In this document: piece by piece, positions 37,765 to 46,186 of the stretch
Layout: each line of letters starts with the position of its first letter
Position numbering within the stretch: position 1 is the first letter of the stretch
Assembly (NCBI RefSeq): GCF_014648915.1
Contig: NZ_BMSA01000002.1
Coordinates: 62,001 to 126,000, forward strand
Origin: Streptomyces phaeofaciens
GTDB lineage: Bacteria; Actinomycetota; Actinomycetes; Streptomycetales; Streptomycetaceae
DNA length: 64,000 nucleotides
Direction of reading: 5' to 3'
The notes under the pieces: model-generated
Told to the model about the DNA's origin: nothing
What the model saw: only the letters and a program-made list of their open reading frames with translations
The model's database searches: none
Translations under genes and position numbers: made by a program

Positions 37765-39064
37765 CCAGGAACGCCCCGCCCGCGAGCAGCACCAGCACCC
37801 CGCCGGTGATCGCCAGCGCGGTCCACATGCCCCGGGAGCCGTCCTCGGCGACGGCGCCCGCCACGGGCTTGTCCGCCGCGTTCCCCGCGCCGCCCGCCTC
37901 GCCGGACGTGCCGGCCGTGGCGGAGGACGACGGGTTGGCGCCGGGCTGGGCGGCCTGCTCGGTGCCCTTCGGCGCCACCAGTTCGCCCACCGGCGTGACC
38001 TTGCCGGCCGCCTCGAAGCCCCAGTCGAACAGCTTGGCGGTCTCCTTGTAGACCTCGTTGTGCTCGGTCTTGTCCGGGTTCATGACCGTGACCAGCAGGA
38101 CCCGTCCGCCACGCTCGGCGACCCCGGTGAAGGTGGCGCCCGCGTTGGTGGTGTTGCCGTTCTTCACACCCGCGATGCCCGGGTACTGCGAGATGTCGTA
38201 GTCGCCGCTCAGCAGCCGGTTGGTGTTCTGGATCTCGAAGGACTCGCGGACCTTCTTGCCCTTCTTGTTCTTCTTCGTCGCGCCGGGGAACTTGGCCGAG
38301 ACGGTCGAGCAGTACTCCCGGAAGTCCTTCTTCTGGAGCCCGGAGCGGGCGATCAGCGTCAGGTCGTACGCCGAGGAGACCTGGCCGGAGGCGTCGTAGC
38401 CGTCCGGGGAGACCACATGGGTGTCGAGGGCCTGGAGCTCCTCGGCGTGGTCGTTCATCTCCGCGACGGTGTTGTCGACGCCGCCGTTCATCGCCGACAG
38501 CACGTGCACGGCGTCGTTGCCGGAGCGAAGGAAGACACCGAGCCACAGATCGTGGACGGTGTACGTCTCGTTCTCCTTTATGCCGACCAGGCTGGAGCCG
38601 GAGCCGATGCCCTCCAGGTCGGCGGGCACCACCTTGTGCTCGGTGGCGCGGGGGAACTTCGGCAGCACGGTGTCGGCGAACAGCATCTTCATCGTGCTCG
38701 CGGGGGGCAGCCGCCAGTGCGCGTTGTGCGAGGCCAGCACGTCGCCGGACTCGGCGTCCGCGACGATCCACGACCGCGCGGTGACGTCCTTCGGCACCAC
38801 CGGCACATCGCCCGCGAGCGCCACCTGCGTCCCCGGCAGACCGAGCCGCACCCCGCCGACGGTGGACATCTTCGCCGGGGGAGCGGCGGTGGAACCGCCC
38901 GACGACGTGCTCGACGGACTGCCCGAAGGACTGCCCGAAGGACCGGCCGACGGACTGGCCGACGGCGACGGGCTCGGGGCGGCGAGCGAGACGGGCGCGG
39001 TCAGCGCGAGGGACGCGAGGGTCGCGGAGGTGACCAGCAGGGATCGCCTGACGGTCTGCTTCAT
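37718..39064 (-). CDS. D-alanyl-D-alanine carboxypeptidase (S11, PBP5-like)
   Basis: Removes the terminal D-Ala of peptidoglycan stem peptides outside the membrane. 448 residues from ATG 39064: signal peptide (RRSLLVTSATLASLALTAPVS), a Pro/Ser/Gly repeat linker (PSASPSAGPSGSPSGSPSS), the S11 domain with PPASTMKML (Ser-X2-Lys), LRSGNDAV (Ser-Gly-Asn) and VKNGNTTNAG, where most enzymes have KTG, and a C-terminal membrane helix (TALAITGGVLVLLAGGAFLV) ending in RRRR. It corresponds to SCO4847 by synteny. The 3' end overlaps the YihY gene by 47 bases. Confidence 0.92.
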   Translation of the reverse strand: MKQTVRRSLLVTSATLASLALTAPVSLAAPSPSPSASPSAGPSGSPSGSPSSTSSGGSTAAPPAKMSTVGGVRLGLPGTQVALAGDVPVVPKDVTARSWIVADAESGDVLASHNAHWRLPPASTMKMLFADTVLPKFPRATEHKVVPADLEGIGSGSSLVGIKENETYTVHDLWLGVFLRSGNDAVHVLSAMNGGVDNTVAEMNDHAEELQALDTHVVSPDGYDASGQVSSAYDLTLIARSGLQKKDFREYCSTVSAKFPGATKKNKKGKKVRESFEIQNTNRLLSGDYDISQYPGIAGVKNGNTTNAGATFTGVAERGGRVLLVTVMNPDKTEHNEVYKETAKLFDWGFEAAGKVTPVGELVAPKGTEQAAQPGANPSSSATAGTSGEAGGAGNAADKPVAGAVAEDGSRGMWTALAITGGVLVLLAGGAFLVNRRWPLPDLVRRRR

Positions 39065-39167
39065 GGGTGCGGGCACGACGGAGAACGTACCTGGCACACG
39101 ACGGGAAGTCCCGCTCGCCTCCCCACCCCCGTCATGGAACCGGACACGGGGCGGTGATACTGAACTC

Positions 39168-39407
39168 ATGAAGCTCAGCCGCCCCGTCTCCTGGTTCCTG
39201 CTCGCCTTCGGGGTGTGGAGCTGGATCATCTGGGTCACTTTCGTCAAAAACCTGGTCAAGGACAGCAGTGGGCTCGCGTTCGACGACGGTGACCCCACGG
39301 CGTACTTCTGGGTCCACCTGACGCTCGCTGTCGTTTCCTTCGTATTGGGGACGGTCGTCGGGGCCATCGGGTTGCGCGGTCTGCGCGCTCTGCGCGGGAC
39401 GGCGTAG
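39168..39407 (+). CDS. SCO4848-family small membrane protein
   Basis: A 79-residue protein with two helices (VSWFLLAFGVWSWIIWVTFV and LTLAVVSFVLGTVVGAIGL) separated by an acidic loop FDDGDPTAYFWVH. I recognise this as the conserved Streptomyces family named after SCO4848. The ATG at 39168 is divergent from the carboxypeptidase gene with about 100 bases between. It is three bases from the metallophosphoesterase gene and should be co-transcribed with it. Function is not known. Confidence 0.85.
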   Translation: MKLSRPVSWFLLAFGVWSWIIWVTFVKNLVKDSSGLAFDDGDPTAYFWVHLTLAVVSFVLGTVVGAIGLRGLRALRGTA

Positions 39408-39410
39408 GCG

Positions 39411-40751
39411 ATGGCCCTCCTCTTCGTCCTGCTCGCGCTCTGCGTCCTGGTCGGGGGCAACTGGTACCTGTGGCGCCGGCTGTTCCGTGACACCACCCGC
39501 GGACCGGGCCCGGTCCGGCTCGGCGGTGCCGTGCTGATCGCCGGCGGCTGGGCCGCGGCGATCGGCGCCCTGGTCGCCGAGCGCACCGGCGCCCCCTTCT
39601 GGCTCCAGCGCACCCTGGCCTGGCCGGGCTTCCTGTGGCTGGCCCTGTCGATCTACCTGCTGCTCGGCGTGATCGCGGGAGAGGTCGTACGCCCCCTGCT
39701 GCGGCGCTTCCTGGAACGCCGGGCGGCCAAGGCGGCCACGGCCGCCGAGACGGAGCCCGAGCCGGTCCCGGTGCGGGCGGGGGCCCACGAGGCCGCGCCG
39801 CCGAAGGAACCCGCGGCCGCGCGCGAGCAGAAGTCCGGGTCGGCGCTTCCGCCGGAGCCGGGCGCCTCCGCGGCGGGGCCGGACCCGTCGCCGTCCGAGG
39901 AGACCGGACCGTCCGCACGGCCGGCGCCCTCCCGCCGGCTCTTCGTCTCCCGGGTCGTCGGCGGCGCGGCGGCCGCGGCCGCCGTCGGCACGGTCGGCTA
40001 CGGCACGTACGGCGTGCTGCGCGGCCCGCGGGTCAAGCGGGTCACCGTCCCGCTGGCCAAGCTCCCGCGCGCCGCACACGGTTACCGGATCGCGGTCGTC
40101 AGCGACATCCACCTGGGGCCGGTGCTCGGCCGGGGCTTCGCGCAGAAGGTCGTCGACACCATCAACGGGACGCAGCCCGACCTGATCGCGGTCGTCGGCG
40201 ACCTGGTCGACGGCAGTGTGAAGGACCTCGGTCCGGCGGCCGCGCCCCTCGCCCGGCTGAAGGCCCGGCACGGCAGCTTCTTCGTCACCGGCAACCACGA
40301 GTACTTCTCCGGCGCCGAACAGTGGGTCGAGGAAGTACGCCGCCTCGGCCTGCGCCCCCTGGAGAACGCCCGCGCGGAGCTGCCCTGGTTCGACGTCGCC
40401 GGGGTCAACGACATCGCGGGCGAGAGCGAGGGCCTCGGCCCCGACTTCACCCGGGCGCTCGGCGACCGGGACACCACGCGCGCGTGCGTGCTCCTCGCCC
40501 ACCAGCCCGTCCAGATCCACGACGCCGTGCGCCACGGCGTCGACCTCCAGCTCTCCGGCCACACCCACGGCGGCCAGCTCTGGCCCGGCAACCTCGTCGC
40601 GGAGGCCGCGAACCCGACCCTGGCCGGGCTGGAACGCTACGGCGACACCCAGCTGTACGTCTCCCGGGGCGCCGGCGCCTGGGGACCGCCCACGCGCGTG
40701 GGCGCGCCCTCCGACATCACGGTGATCGAGCTGGCCTCCCGGCAGGCGTGA
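39411..40751 (+). CDS. Membrane-bound metallophosphoesterase
   Basis: A 446-residue protein. Three to four N-terminal helices (to about residue 100) and an Ala/Glu/Pro linker lead to one more helix (FVSRVVGGAAAAAAVGTV) and a calcineurin-like domain with all metal motifs: AVVSDIHLGPVLG, AVVGDLVDG, FVTGNHEYF, LLAHQPVQIH and LSGHTHGGQLWPG. This is the YkuE/YaeI-like type that may act on lipid or nucleotide phosphoesters. Ala-rich linker length is typical for actinomycetes. Coupled closely to the SCO4848-type gene; the next gene is convergent. Confidence 0.9.
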   Translation: MALLFVLLALCVLVGGNWYLWRRLFRDTTRGPGPVRLGGAVLIAGGWAAAIGALVAERTGAPFWLQRTLAWPGFLWLALSIYLLLGVIAGEVVRPLLRRFLERRAAKAATAAETEPEPVPVRAGAHEAAPPKEPAAAREQKSGSALPPEPGASAAGPDPSPSEETGPSARPAPSRRLFVSRVVGGAAAAAAVGTVGYGTYGVLRGPRVKRVTVPLAKLPRAAHGYRIAVVSDIHLGPVLGRGFAQKVVDTINGTQPDLIAVVGDLVDGSVKDLGPAAAPLARLKARHGSFFVTGNHEYFSGAEQWVEEVRRLGLRPLENARAELPWFDVAGVNDIAGESEGLGPDFTRALGDRDTTRACVLLAHQPVQIHDAVRHGVDLQLSGHTHGGQLWPGNLVAEAANPTLAGLERYGDTQLYVSRGAGAWGPPTRVGAPSDITVIELASRQA

Positions 40752-40770
40752 GTCGCCCGGGCCGGCCCGC

Positions 40771-41268
40771 TCACTTCTCCAGCTGGAGGCGGAACTTCGC
40801 GCAGATGTCGGGATCGTCGTCCTCGTAGAGGAAGGTGCGCTCGGCGTCGGCGGCGACGGAGAGCGAGTCGAGGGTGTCGCCGTCCAGGAACAGCTTCGGT
40901 TCGGTGAGCCGCAGGCCGACCCGCGGTGTTCCGCCGGTTCCGGCACCCGGGTCGAACCCCCAGGTGCCGGAACCGTCGAAGGTGTCGCCCAGTTCGCTCC
41001 GGTACCAGTCGCCCGTCGGCCAGTCGCGCACGGTGACCTTGCCCTTCCCGCTGCCGTCCGAGGGCCCGAGGGTGATCGTCGCGCCTTCGGCGTCCTGGGC
41101 GCCGACGTAGGTCCCCGGCAGGTCCGCGGAGCTGATCCCGCTCGTGTCCCGCGGCATGCAGGTCTCCGGGGTGCCGGAGGAGCACCCGCCCAGGGGCAGC
41201 AGCAGCAGAGGCACCGCCAGGGCCGCCACGGCGCGCGGCCGCCCGCCGGAAGGAACGTTCGGGATCAC
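40771..41268 (-). CDS. Lipoprotein, third gene of the WXG-like module
   Basis: 165 residues from GTG 41268. The signal peptide is AVAALAVPLLLLPLGG with lipobox LGGC. The mature part has Thr/Asp/Gly-rich beta-type segments (DLPGTYVGAQDAEGATITLG, TFDGSGTWGFDPG) and a final Cys in DICAKFRLQLEK. This layout recurs in Streptomyces after large proteins with a WXG-like N-terminus, where the lipoprotein could be an immunity or assembly factor; there is no direct evidence here. It begins 4 bases after the stop of the previous gene. Confidence 0.7.
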   Translation of the reverse strand: MIPNVPSGGRPRAVAALAVPLLLLPLGGCSSGTPETCMPRDTSGISSADLPGTYVGAQDAEGATITLGPSDGSGKGKVTVRDWPTGDWYRSELGDTFDGSGTWGFDPGAGTGGTPRVGLRLTEPKLFLDGDTLDSLSVAADAERTFLYEDDDPDICAKFRLQLEK

Positions 41269-41272
41269 GGGA

Positions 41273-42415
41273 CTACTTCTCCTTCGCCGGAATGCGCTCG
41301 GTCCAGACGATCTCCTGGTCCACGGAGGAGAAGACCCCCTCTTCACGGTTGGTCTTCTCGAGCCAGTCGTAGTAACCGATGAAGTGCAGGAACGATTCGT
41401 TGCTGGTGGTGTTGTGGAGCTTGTACTCGACGACCAGGGAGCCGTCGGGATCCTCGCCCTTGACCGTGTAGTTGAGGTTGTAGGAGCCGGTGAACGCCTC
41501 GCCCAGATGGTCCTCGTCCCCCGTGACGATCGCCGGGAGGTCCGTGGTGAAGAGCTTCCCCAGGGCCCCCAGCTTGCCGCCTTCCGAGATCGAGTACGCC
41601 ACATCGCCCGTGGGCTGCCCCGTGGACCTCCACTGCTCGACGGTGTCGAGCCGCAGCTGCTTCATGCTGTCGCTGGACCGGATCAGCTCGGTCATCTCAT
41701 CGCCGTAGTAGTACTCGCGGTGCCGGGCACCGTCGCCGGAGACCCAGTCCCAGCCGAGTGAGTACGGGTCGTCCGAACTGCCCGCCGGATACGGGTTCTT
41801 GCCCTGGAGCGCGAGGTCCAGCGCGTTGTACTCCTCGTGCCCGATGCGGTTCGTGGAGTTGATGTCCGTGAACTTCGGGTCGTCGTTGAACCACGCGCCC
41901 AGCCCGAGGTCCGAGGTCAGGCTGAAGGACAGGTTCCGGTCGGCCGCGACACCACGCCGCAGAATCTCGGCGATCTCGCGCTGGGCGTCCGCGATGGCCT
42001 TCTTGTCGGTGTCTCCGGAGTCGACCTTGCACTCGCCGTCGGTGACGTTCGTGGACACGACACCGTCGGAGCCGACGTACAGCCCCTGTTCGGCGGCCCG
42101 CCGGGCGGCGTCCTTCAGGTCCTTCTGGGCGGCCTTCAGCTCGCCCGCCGCGTCCTCGACGACCTTCCGAGCGGCATCCGCCACGGCCGTGGCGTCGTCG
42201 AGCTGCCGCTCGATGTCGTCGATCATCCGCCAGGCGTACGGGGCCGCCGCCCCCTCCCAGTAGCCCTTGTTCCGCAACGGGACGAGGACGTCGTCGTACA
42301 TGCGCTTGCCCAGCCCGTGGATCGACTTGTGGATGCTCTCCCAGCGGTCCGCGAGGCTGTCCAGGACGGTCAGGTCCGCGCCCAGGAGTGCTGTGTAGAA
42401 CGGCTCGTCGGCCAT
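41273..42415 (-). CDS. Putative secreted-effector-like protein with WXG/LXG-type helical N-terminus
   Basis: A 380-residue protein without signal peptide. Residues 1-110 look like a long helical hairpin (WESIHKSIHGLGKRMYDDV, DDIERQLDDATAVADAARKV, AAGELKAAQKDLKDAARRAA) with YWEGAAAPYAW in the turn, much like ESX/T7 substrates. The C-terminal half is aromatic and acidic (DGARHREYYYGDEMTELIRS, LHNTTSNESFLHFIGYYDW) and matches no enzyme I know. Its ATG overlaps the stop of the partner upstream (TGATG). Secretion through a type VII system is inferred. Confidence 0.7.
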   Translation of the reverse strand: MADEPFYTALLGADLTVLDSLADRWESIHKSIHGLGKRMYDDVLVPLRNKGYWEGAAAPYAWRMIDDIERQLDDATAVADAARKVVEDAAGELKAAQKDLKDAARRAAEQGLYVGSDGVVSTNVTDGECKVDSGDTDKKAIADAQREIAEILRRGVAADRNLSFSLTSDLGLGAWFNDDPKFTDINSTNRIGHEEYNALDLALQGKNPYPAGSSDDPYSLGWDWVSGDGARHREYYYGDEMTELIRSSDSMKQLRLDTVEQWRSTGQPTGDVAYSISEGGKLGALGKLFTTDLPAIVTGDEDHLGEAFTGSYNLNYTVKGEDPDGSLVVEYKLHNTTSNESFLHFIGYYDWLEKTNREEGVFSSVDQEIVWTERIPAKEK

Positions 42416-42975
42416 CAGAAGTCCTCCAGCGCCGACCGGACCTGAACCTGCTTCACCGACTCGTCCACGCCCTGATCGGTGGTCGTGTACGTGTGGTCGG
42501 CCGAACGCAGACTCTCCGCGATGTGCGCCAGCCAGCCCGTGACCGTGCCGGCCTGCCGCTCCCACTGACGGTGCGCCAGCCGGACCGCGCGGGCCGACTC
42601 GAAGCCCGCCAGCGCGCCGATCGCCTTCAGGGACGGCTCCTCCAGCGTCGCGGCCGGCTTGTAGAAGTCGTCGTAGATCCCGTCCACCTGCCCGGCCGCC
42701 GCCTTCAGCACCGACTCGGCGATGCGCAGCTTCGGCCCCGCCGGGACACCCTGCTGCCCCGGCGGCACGAGCAGCCCCGGCGGCGGGTCGTCGAGACCGC
42801 GCGGTCCGAGCAGCTGACGGTCCAGCGGGTCGACGTAACTGTCGGCGGGCGGTGCCTGATAGGACCCCTCGAACCCCGGCAGTACCTTGTGCCGCTCCAT
42901 CTCGTCCGGCGACAGCGGCAGCTTCGAGGGCTCGGGGAGCTTGTCGTCCCCCACGCCCGTCTTTTCCTCACTCAT
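42415..42975 (-). CDS. Small helical partner protein (WXG100-like)
   Basis: A 186-residue protein; residues 1-75 are Pro-rich and disordered, residues 80-186 are helical with LRIAESVLKAAAGQVDGIYD, FESARAVRLAHRQWERQAGT and the closing TTDQGVDESVKQVQVRSALEDF. The second helical part resembles WXG100 proteins, with HRQWERQ near the turn. It is first in a three-gene operon with the effector-like protein and the lipoprotein, and each pair overlaps or nearly touches. A chaperone or co-secreted partner is the best guess. Confidence 0.65.
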   Translation of the reverse strand: MSEEKTGVGDDKLPEPSKLPLSPDEMERHKVLPGFEGSYQAPPADSYVDPLDRQLLGPRGLDDPPPGLLVPPGQQGVPAGPKLRIAESVLKAAAGQVDGIYDDFYKPAATLEEPSLKAIGALAGFESARAVRLAHRQWERQAGTVTGWLAHIAESLRSADHTYTTTDQGVDESVKQVQVRSALEDF

Positions 42976-43309
42976 GAGCAGTCCCCCGACCGCCCGGCCG
43001 CCGACGCGACCGGTGTCTTGCGCATCTGTTTCTTCTGTTTCTTCCGTCGCTTTCTCCCTTGCAGGTTATCCGCTGACGGCCGGGGATGATCGCGGCGGGG
43101 TTCGGGAGCCCGTCTCCGCCCGCCGGAGAACCTGAGAAGAAGCTGTGAAACTCGGTCGAAACACGGCGTCGGTAAGTTCTTTCTCAACTCATCAGAATTC
43201 CCTTCCCTCCGTCGAAACGCGTGTGATTGGGTGAGCCGCGCCACCAAGGGGAGTGGCTTTCTGTGCAATGCCGGGCCCTTTTGTGTGCCCGGGGAGGGCA
43301 GGCATCACC
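42976..43309. promoter_or_regulatory. Divergent upstream region of the WXG-like module and the binding-protein gene
   Basis: A 334-base gap with no convincing gene. On the left side is a run of repeated CTGTTTCTT units (43024-43045). An AT-richer patch around 43170-43200 (AAGTTCTTTCTCAACTCATC) is the likely promoter zone. A short hairpin CCGGGC/GCCCGG (43271-43276 and 43287-43292) stands directly before the GGAGGG ribosome site of the rightward gene and could hinder translation. Confidence 0.4.
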
Positions 43310-44863
43310 ATGCGATCGGTTCGCATGCGGATTCTGGTGACATTGCTCGTTCTCGCCGTGATCGGCGTGGGCGCCTGGCAGCTGCTGCCGTCGCAGCAGG
43401 ACAGCGACGCCACCATCACCGTCGGCACCACCGACACCGTCACCTCACTCGACCCGGCCGGCGCCTATGACGCGGGTTCCTGGGCCCTGTTCAGCAACGT
43501 CTTCCAGTCCCTGCTGACGTACGAGCCGGGCGGCGTCTCGCCCGTGCCGGACGCGGCCAGGAGCTGCTCCTTCGTCAAGGGCGGGCTGACGACGTACACC
43601 TGCGCGCTGCGCGACGACCTCACCTTTCCCAGCGGCACCGAGGTGACCGCCCAGGACGTGAAGTACTCCTTCGACCGGGTCAAGAAGATCGACTCGGAAG
43701 TCGGCCCCGCCTCCCTGTTCTCCACCCTGAAGTCGGTGGACGCGAAAGGGCTGACCGTCACCTTCCATCTGTCGTCGCCGGACGCCACCTTCCCGTTCAA
43801 GGTGGCCACCGGGGCCGGTTCGATCGTCGACCCCACCCGCTACCCGGCCGACGCCCTGCGCAGCGGCGACGGCGTCGACGGCACCGGACCGTACGAACTG
43901 ACCGGATACACCAAGGGCAAGAAGGTCGACCTGGCCCCCAACTCCCGCTACCACGGCGCGGTGAACACCGGCGCGCCCGTCGAGCTGCGCTACTTCTCCG
44001 ACCCCGACGCGCTGAACAAGGCGTGGCAGGCCAAGGAGATCGACGTGGCCACGCGCCAGCTGCCGCCCTCGGTCCTCGCGGCCCTGAACGCCAGCGACCC
44101 CGACCAGCGCGTCACCGAGGCCGACAGCTCCGAGACCCGCAACCTGTACTTCAACACCCGCGCCGGCTCCCCGCTGCACGCCACGGACGTCCGCAGGGCG
44201 ATGGCCTGGCTGATCGACCGCGAGCAGCTCGCCGCGACCGTGTACGACGGCACCGTGGAGCCGCTGTACTCGCTCATCCCGACCGGTCTCACCGGCCACA
44301 CCACCTCGTTCTTCGACACCTACCCCGACCAGAACTCCGAGAAGGCGCGGCGGCTCCTGGAACAGGCCGGCGTCAGCATCCCGGTGACCTTCACCTACGG
44401 CTACGGGCTGGGCAGCGGCGCCGCCGAGGCCGAGGCCAAGGAGCTGAAGCGGCAGCTGGAGGCCGGCGGCCTGTTCAAGGTGAACGTCAAGGGCTACGAG
44501 TGGACCGACTTCCAGAAGCGCTGGGCGGGCGGCAAGCTCGACGCGTACGCCGTCGGCTGGGTCGCCGACTACCCGGACCCGGACACCTTCGCGGGCCCGC
44601 TCGTCGGCACCGGCTCCACCATGAACACCGGGTACAGCAGCGGCGCCGTCGACCGGTACATCAAGGACAGTCAGCAGTACGCCGACCGCGCCCGGGTCTC
44701 CGACGACTTCCGCTCCCTCCAGCAGGTCGTCGCCGACGACGTGCCGGTCGTCCCGCTGTGGCAGCGCAAGGAGTACGTCGTCTCCGTCCCGGACGTCGGC
44801 GGCGGCCAGTACCTGGCGGACGGCAACGGCGTGTTCCGGCTGTGGAGGCTGGACTGGATCTGA
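43310..44863 (+). CDS. Peptide/solute ABC transporter substrate-binding protein (SBP_bac_5), orphan
   Basis: 517 residues from ATG 43310 (a second ATG at 43325). The N-terminus is a membrane anchor or signal (RMRILVTLLVLAVIGVGAW) without a lipobox Cys, unusual for the family in Gram-positives. The binding domain has the DppA/OppA blocks SLDPAGAYDAGSWALFSNVF, PSGTEVTAQDVKYSFDRV, ATDVRRAMAWLIDREQLA and YAVGWVADYPDPDTFAGPL. No permease or ATPase genes are nearby, so it must work with a transporter encoded elsewhere. GGGGAGGGC precedes the ATG by about 8-12 bases. Confidence 0.9.
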   Translation: MRSVRMRILVTLLVLAVIGVGAWQLLPSQQDSDATITVGTTDTVTSLDPAGAYDAGSWALFSNVFQSLLTYEPGGVSPVPDAARSCSFVKGGLTTYTCALRDDLTFPSGTEVTAQDVKYSFDRVKKIDSEVGPASLFSTLKSVDAKGLTVTFHLSSPDATFPFKVATGAGSIVDPTRYPADALRSGDGVDGTGPYELTGYTKGKKVDLAPNSRYHGAVNTGAPVELRYFSDPDALNKAWQAKEIDVATRQLPPSVLAALNASDPDQRVTEADSSETRNLYFNTRAGSPLHATDVRRAMAWLIDREQLAATVYDGTVEPLYSLIPTGLTGHTTSFFDTYPDQNSEKARRLLEQAGVSIPVTFTYGYGLGSGAAEAEAKELKRQLEAGGLFKVNVKGYEWTDFQKRWAGGKLDAYAVGWVADYPDPDTFAGPLVGTGSTMNTGYSSGAVDRYIKDSQQYADRARVSDDFRSLQQVVADDVPVVPLWQRKEYVVSVPDVGGGQYLADGNGVFRLWRLDWI

Positions 44864-44973
44864 GCGTCCGCCGTGTCCCATCTCGCGGACCGGGGGCATG
44901 CGCCTCCGTGAGACGGGGCAGTCACCCGACGCAGCACGCTGTGACGGAGGTGTGCCCGGGTTGAGGAGGCGAC

Positions 44974-45384
44974 GTGCTGAGACGCAACTCCTTCCGGCTG
45001 CCCCGGCATCCGGCCGCGGTCGGTCTCGCCCGGCGCCGGGTGCGGGACCACCTGGCCGACTGGGGGCACGGCCCGGACGACCGGGCGCTGGCCGACGCGG
45101 TCCTCGTCGTGTCCGAGCTGGCCACCAACGTCGTACGGCACGGGCCGCTGCTGGAGCGGGAGTTCGAGGTGGCCGTGACGGCCCTCGCCGACGGGTCCTG
45201 TCTGATCGAGGTCTCGGACGAGGGCCGGCTCGAACCCCGGCTGCGGGTCGTCGGCGAGTGGGAGGAACACGGCCGCGGTCTGCACATGGTGGAGCACATC
45301 GCCACCGCGTGGGGCGTGTGGAGCAGGGGCCGCCACGGCAAGACCGTCTGGGCCCTGATCGCGACGCCGTCCCCCGCGTCCTGA
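44974..45384 (+). CDS. HATPase_c anti-sigma/ATP-binding protein
   Basis: A 136-residue protein of the RsbW/SpoIIAB-like histidine-kinase-type ATPase family abundant in Streptomyces. It has the N box ELATNVVRHGPLL, the G1-like IEVSDEGRLEPRL and G2-like EHGRGLHMVEHIATAWG segments. Such proteins can bind sigma factors or anti-sigma antagonists, or phosphorylate them. No partner gene lies next to it. GTG 44974 has the strong site GAGGAGGCGAC. Regulatory target not known. Confidence 0.88.
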   Translation: MLRRNSFRLPRHPAAVGLARRRVRDHLADWGHGPDDRALADAVLVVSELATNVVRHGPLLEREFEVAVTALADGSCLIEVSDEGRLEPRLRVVGEWEEHGRGLHMVEHIATAWGVWSRGRHGKTVWALIATPSPAS

Positions 45385-45402
45385 ACGCCCGGTGCCCGTG
45401 CC

Positions 45403-46176
45403 CTACTTCTCGTTCTTCCTGTTCTTGCGGCCTGGATCCGGCAGGGCGTTGGTCATGCCCGGCAGGAAGTCGGTGAACAGTTCGTGGATCTCCAGGACGA
45501 GGGGCCGCAGCACCCGGAAGCGGGCCAGTGAGACGCCGCGCGCGGTGAGCCGGGCACCGCGTTCGGCGAGCCGGTAGCTGCGCTCGCGGCCCTCCGTACG
45601 GTCGTAGATCCAGTACATGACGAGGCCCATCTGGGAGAGCCACATCAACTCGGGCAGCACCTCCCGCAGTTCCTCCGGCACCTTCGCCTTCGAGCCCGCG
45701 AGCACCTCCTTGTGGACGGCGATGGCCTCCACGCGCGCGTGCTCCGACTCGGCGGAGAAGGGGCTGAGCGGGCTGTCCGGGTCGGCGGCGTTCTTGAAGA
45801 ACTGCACCGCGAACTCGTGGTACGGCTTCGCCACGTCCAGCCAGGCCCGCAGCACGCCCGCCATGCGTGCCTCCAGGCCGGTCTCCTGGGCCAGGATGTC
45901 GCGGACCGCCTCGCGGTGTTCGGCGGCGAGGCGGTCGTAGAAGCCCTGGATCAGCCATTCCTTGCCGGCGAAGTAGTAGTAGGCGTTCCCTACGGAGACG
46001 CCGGCCTCCTTGGCGATGGCCCGCATGGTCGTCTTGTCGTAGCCGCGCTCCTGGAACAGCCGCATCGCCGTCTCCAGGATCAGGGCGCGGGTCTGTTCCG
46101 ACTTGGACGCGGGCGACGCGTCGTGGGGGTCGGTCGGGGGAGCGGCCTCGGCGGGGCCGTCGTTGTTGGCGGACAC
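45403..46176 (-). CDS. TetR-family regulator of the adjacent operon
   Basis: 257 residues from GTG 46176. The HTH is at about residues 30-75: ILETAMRLFQERGYDKTTMR, AIAKEAGVSVGNAYYYFAGK. The C-terminal ligand domain is 180 residues with LPELMWLSQMGLVMYWIYDRTEG and a basic end (KNRKNEK). It starts 10 bases after the DCC gene stop and is therefore the last gene of a three-gene transcript whose promoter carries twin TTGAAC-N2-GTTCAA sites, the form bound by many TetR proteins. It should be autoregulated. Inducer not known; a lipid-like ligand would suit the membrane partner. Confidence 0.88.
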   Translation of the reverse strand: MSANNDGPAEAAPPTDPHDASPASKSEQTRALILETAMRLFQERGYDKTTMRAIAKEAGVSVGNAYYYFAGKEWLIQGFYDRLAAEHREAVRDILAQETGLEARMAGVLRAWLDVAKPYHEFAVQFFKNAADPDSPLSPFSAESEHARVEAIAVHKEVLAGSKAKVPEELREVLPELMWLSQMGLVMYWIYDRTEGRERSYRLAERGARLTARGVSLARFRVLRPLVLEIHELFTDFLPGMTNALPDPGRKNRKNEK

Positions 46177-46186
46177 GGACGAGAGC

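Noticed and set aside
44866..44890. GTCCGC/GCGGAC hairpin after the binding-protein gene
   Set aside because: Arms of only six bases with a 13-base loop; too weak to call a terminator.
43445..45958. 837-codon leftward frame opposite the binding-protein gene
   Set aside because: Antisense shadow; the real leftward gene (TetR) is in another frame.
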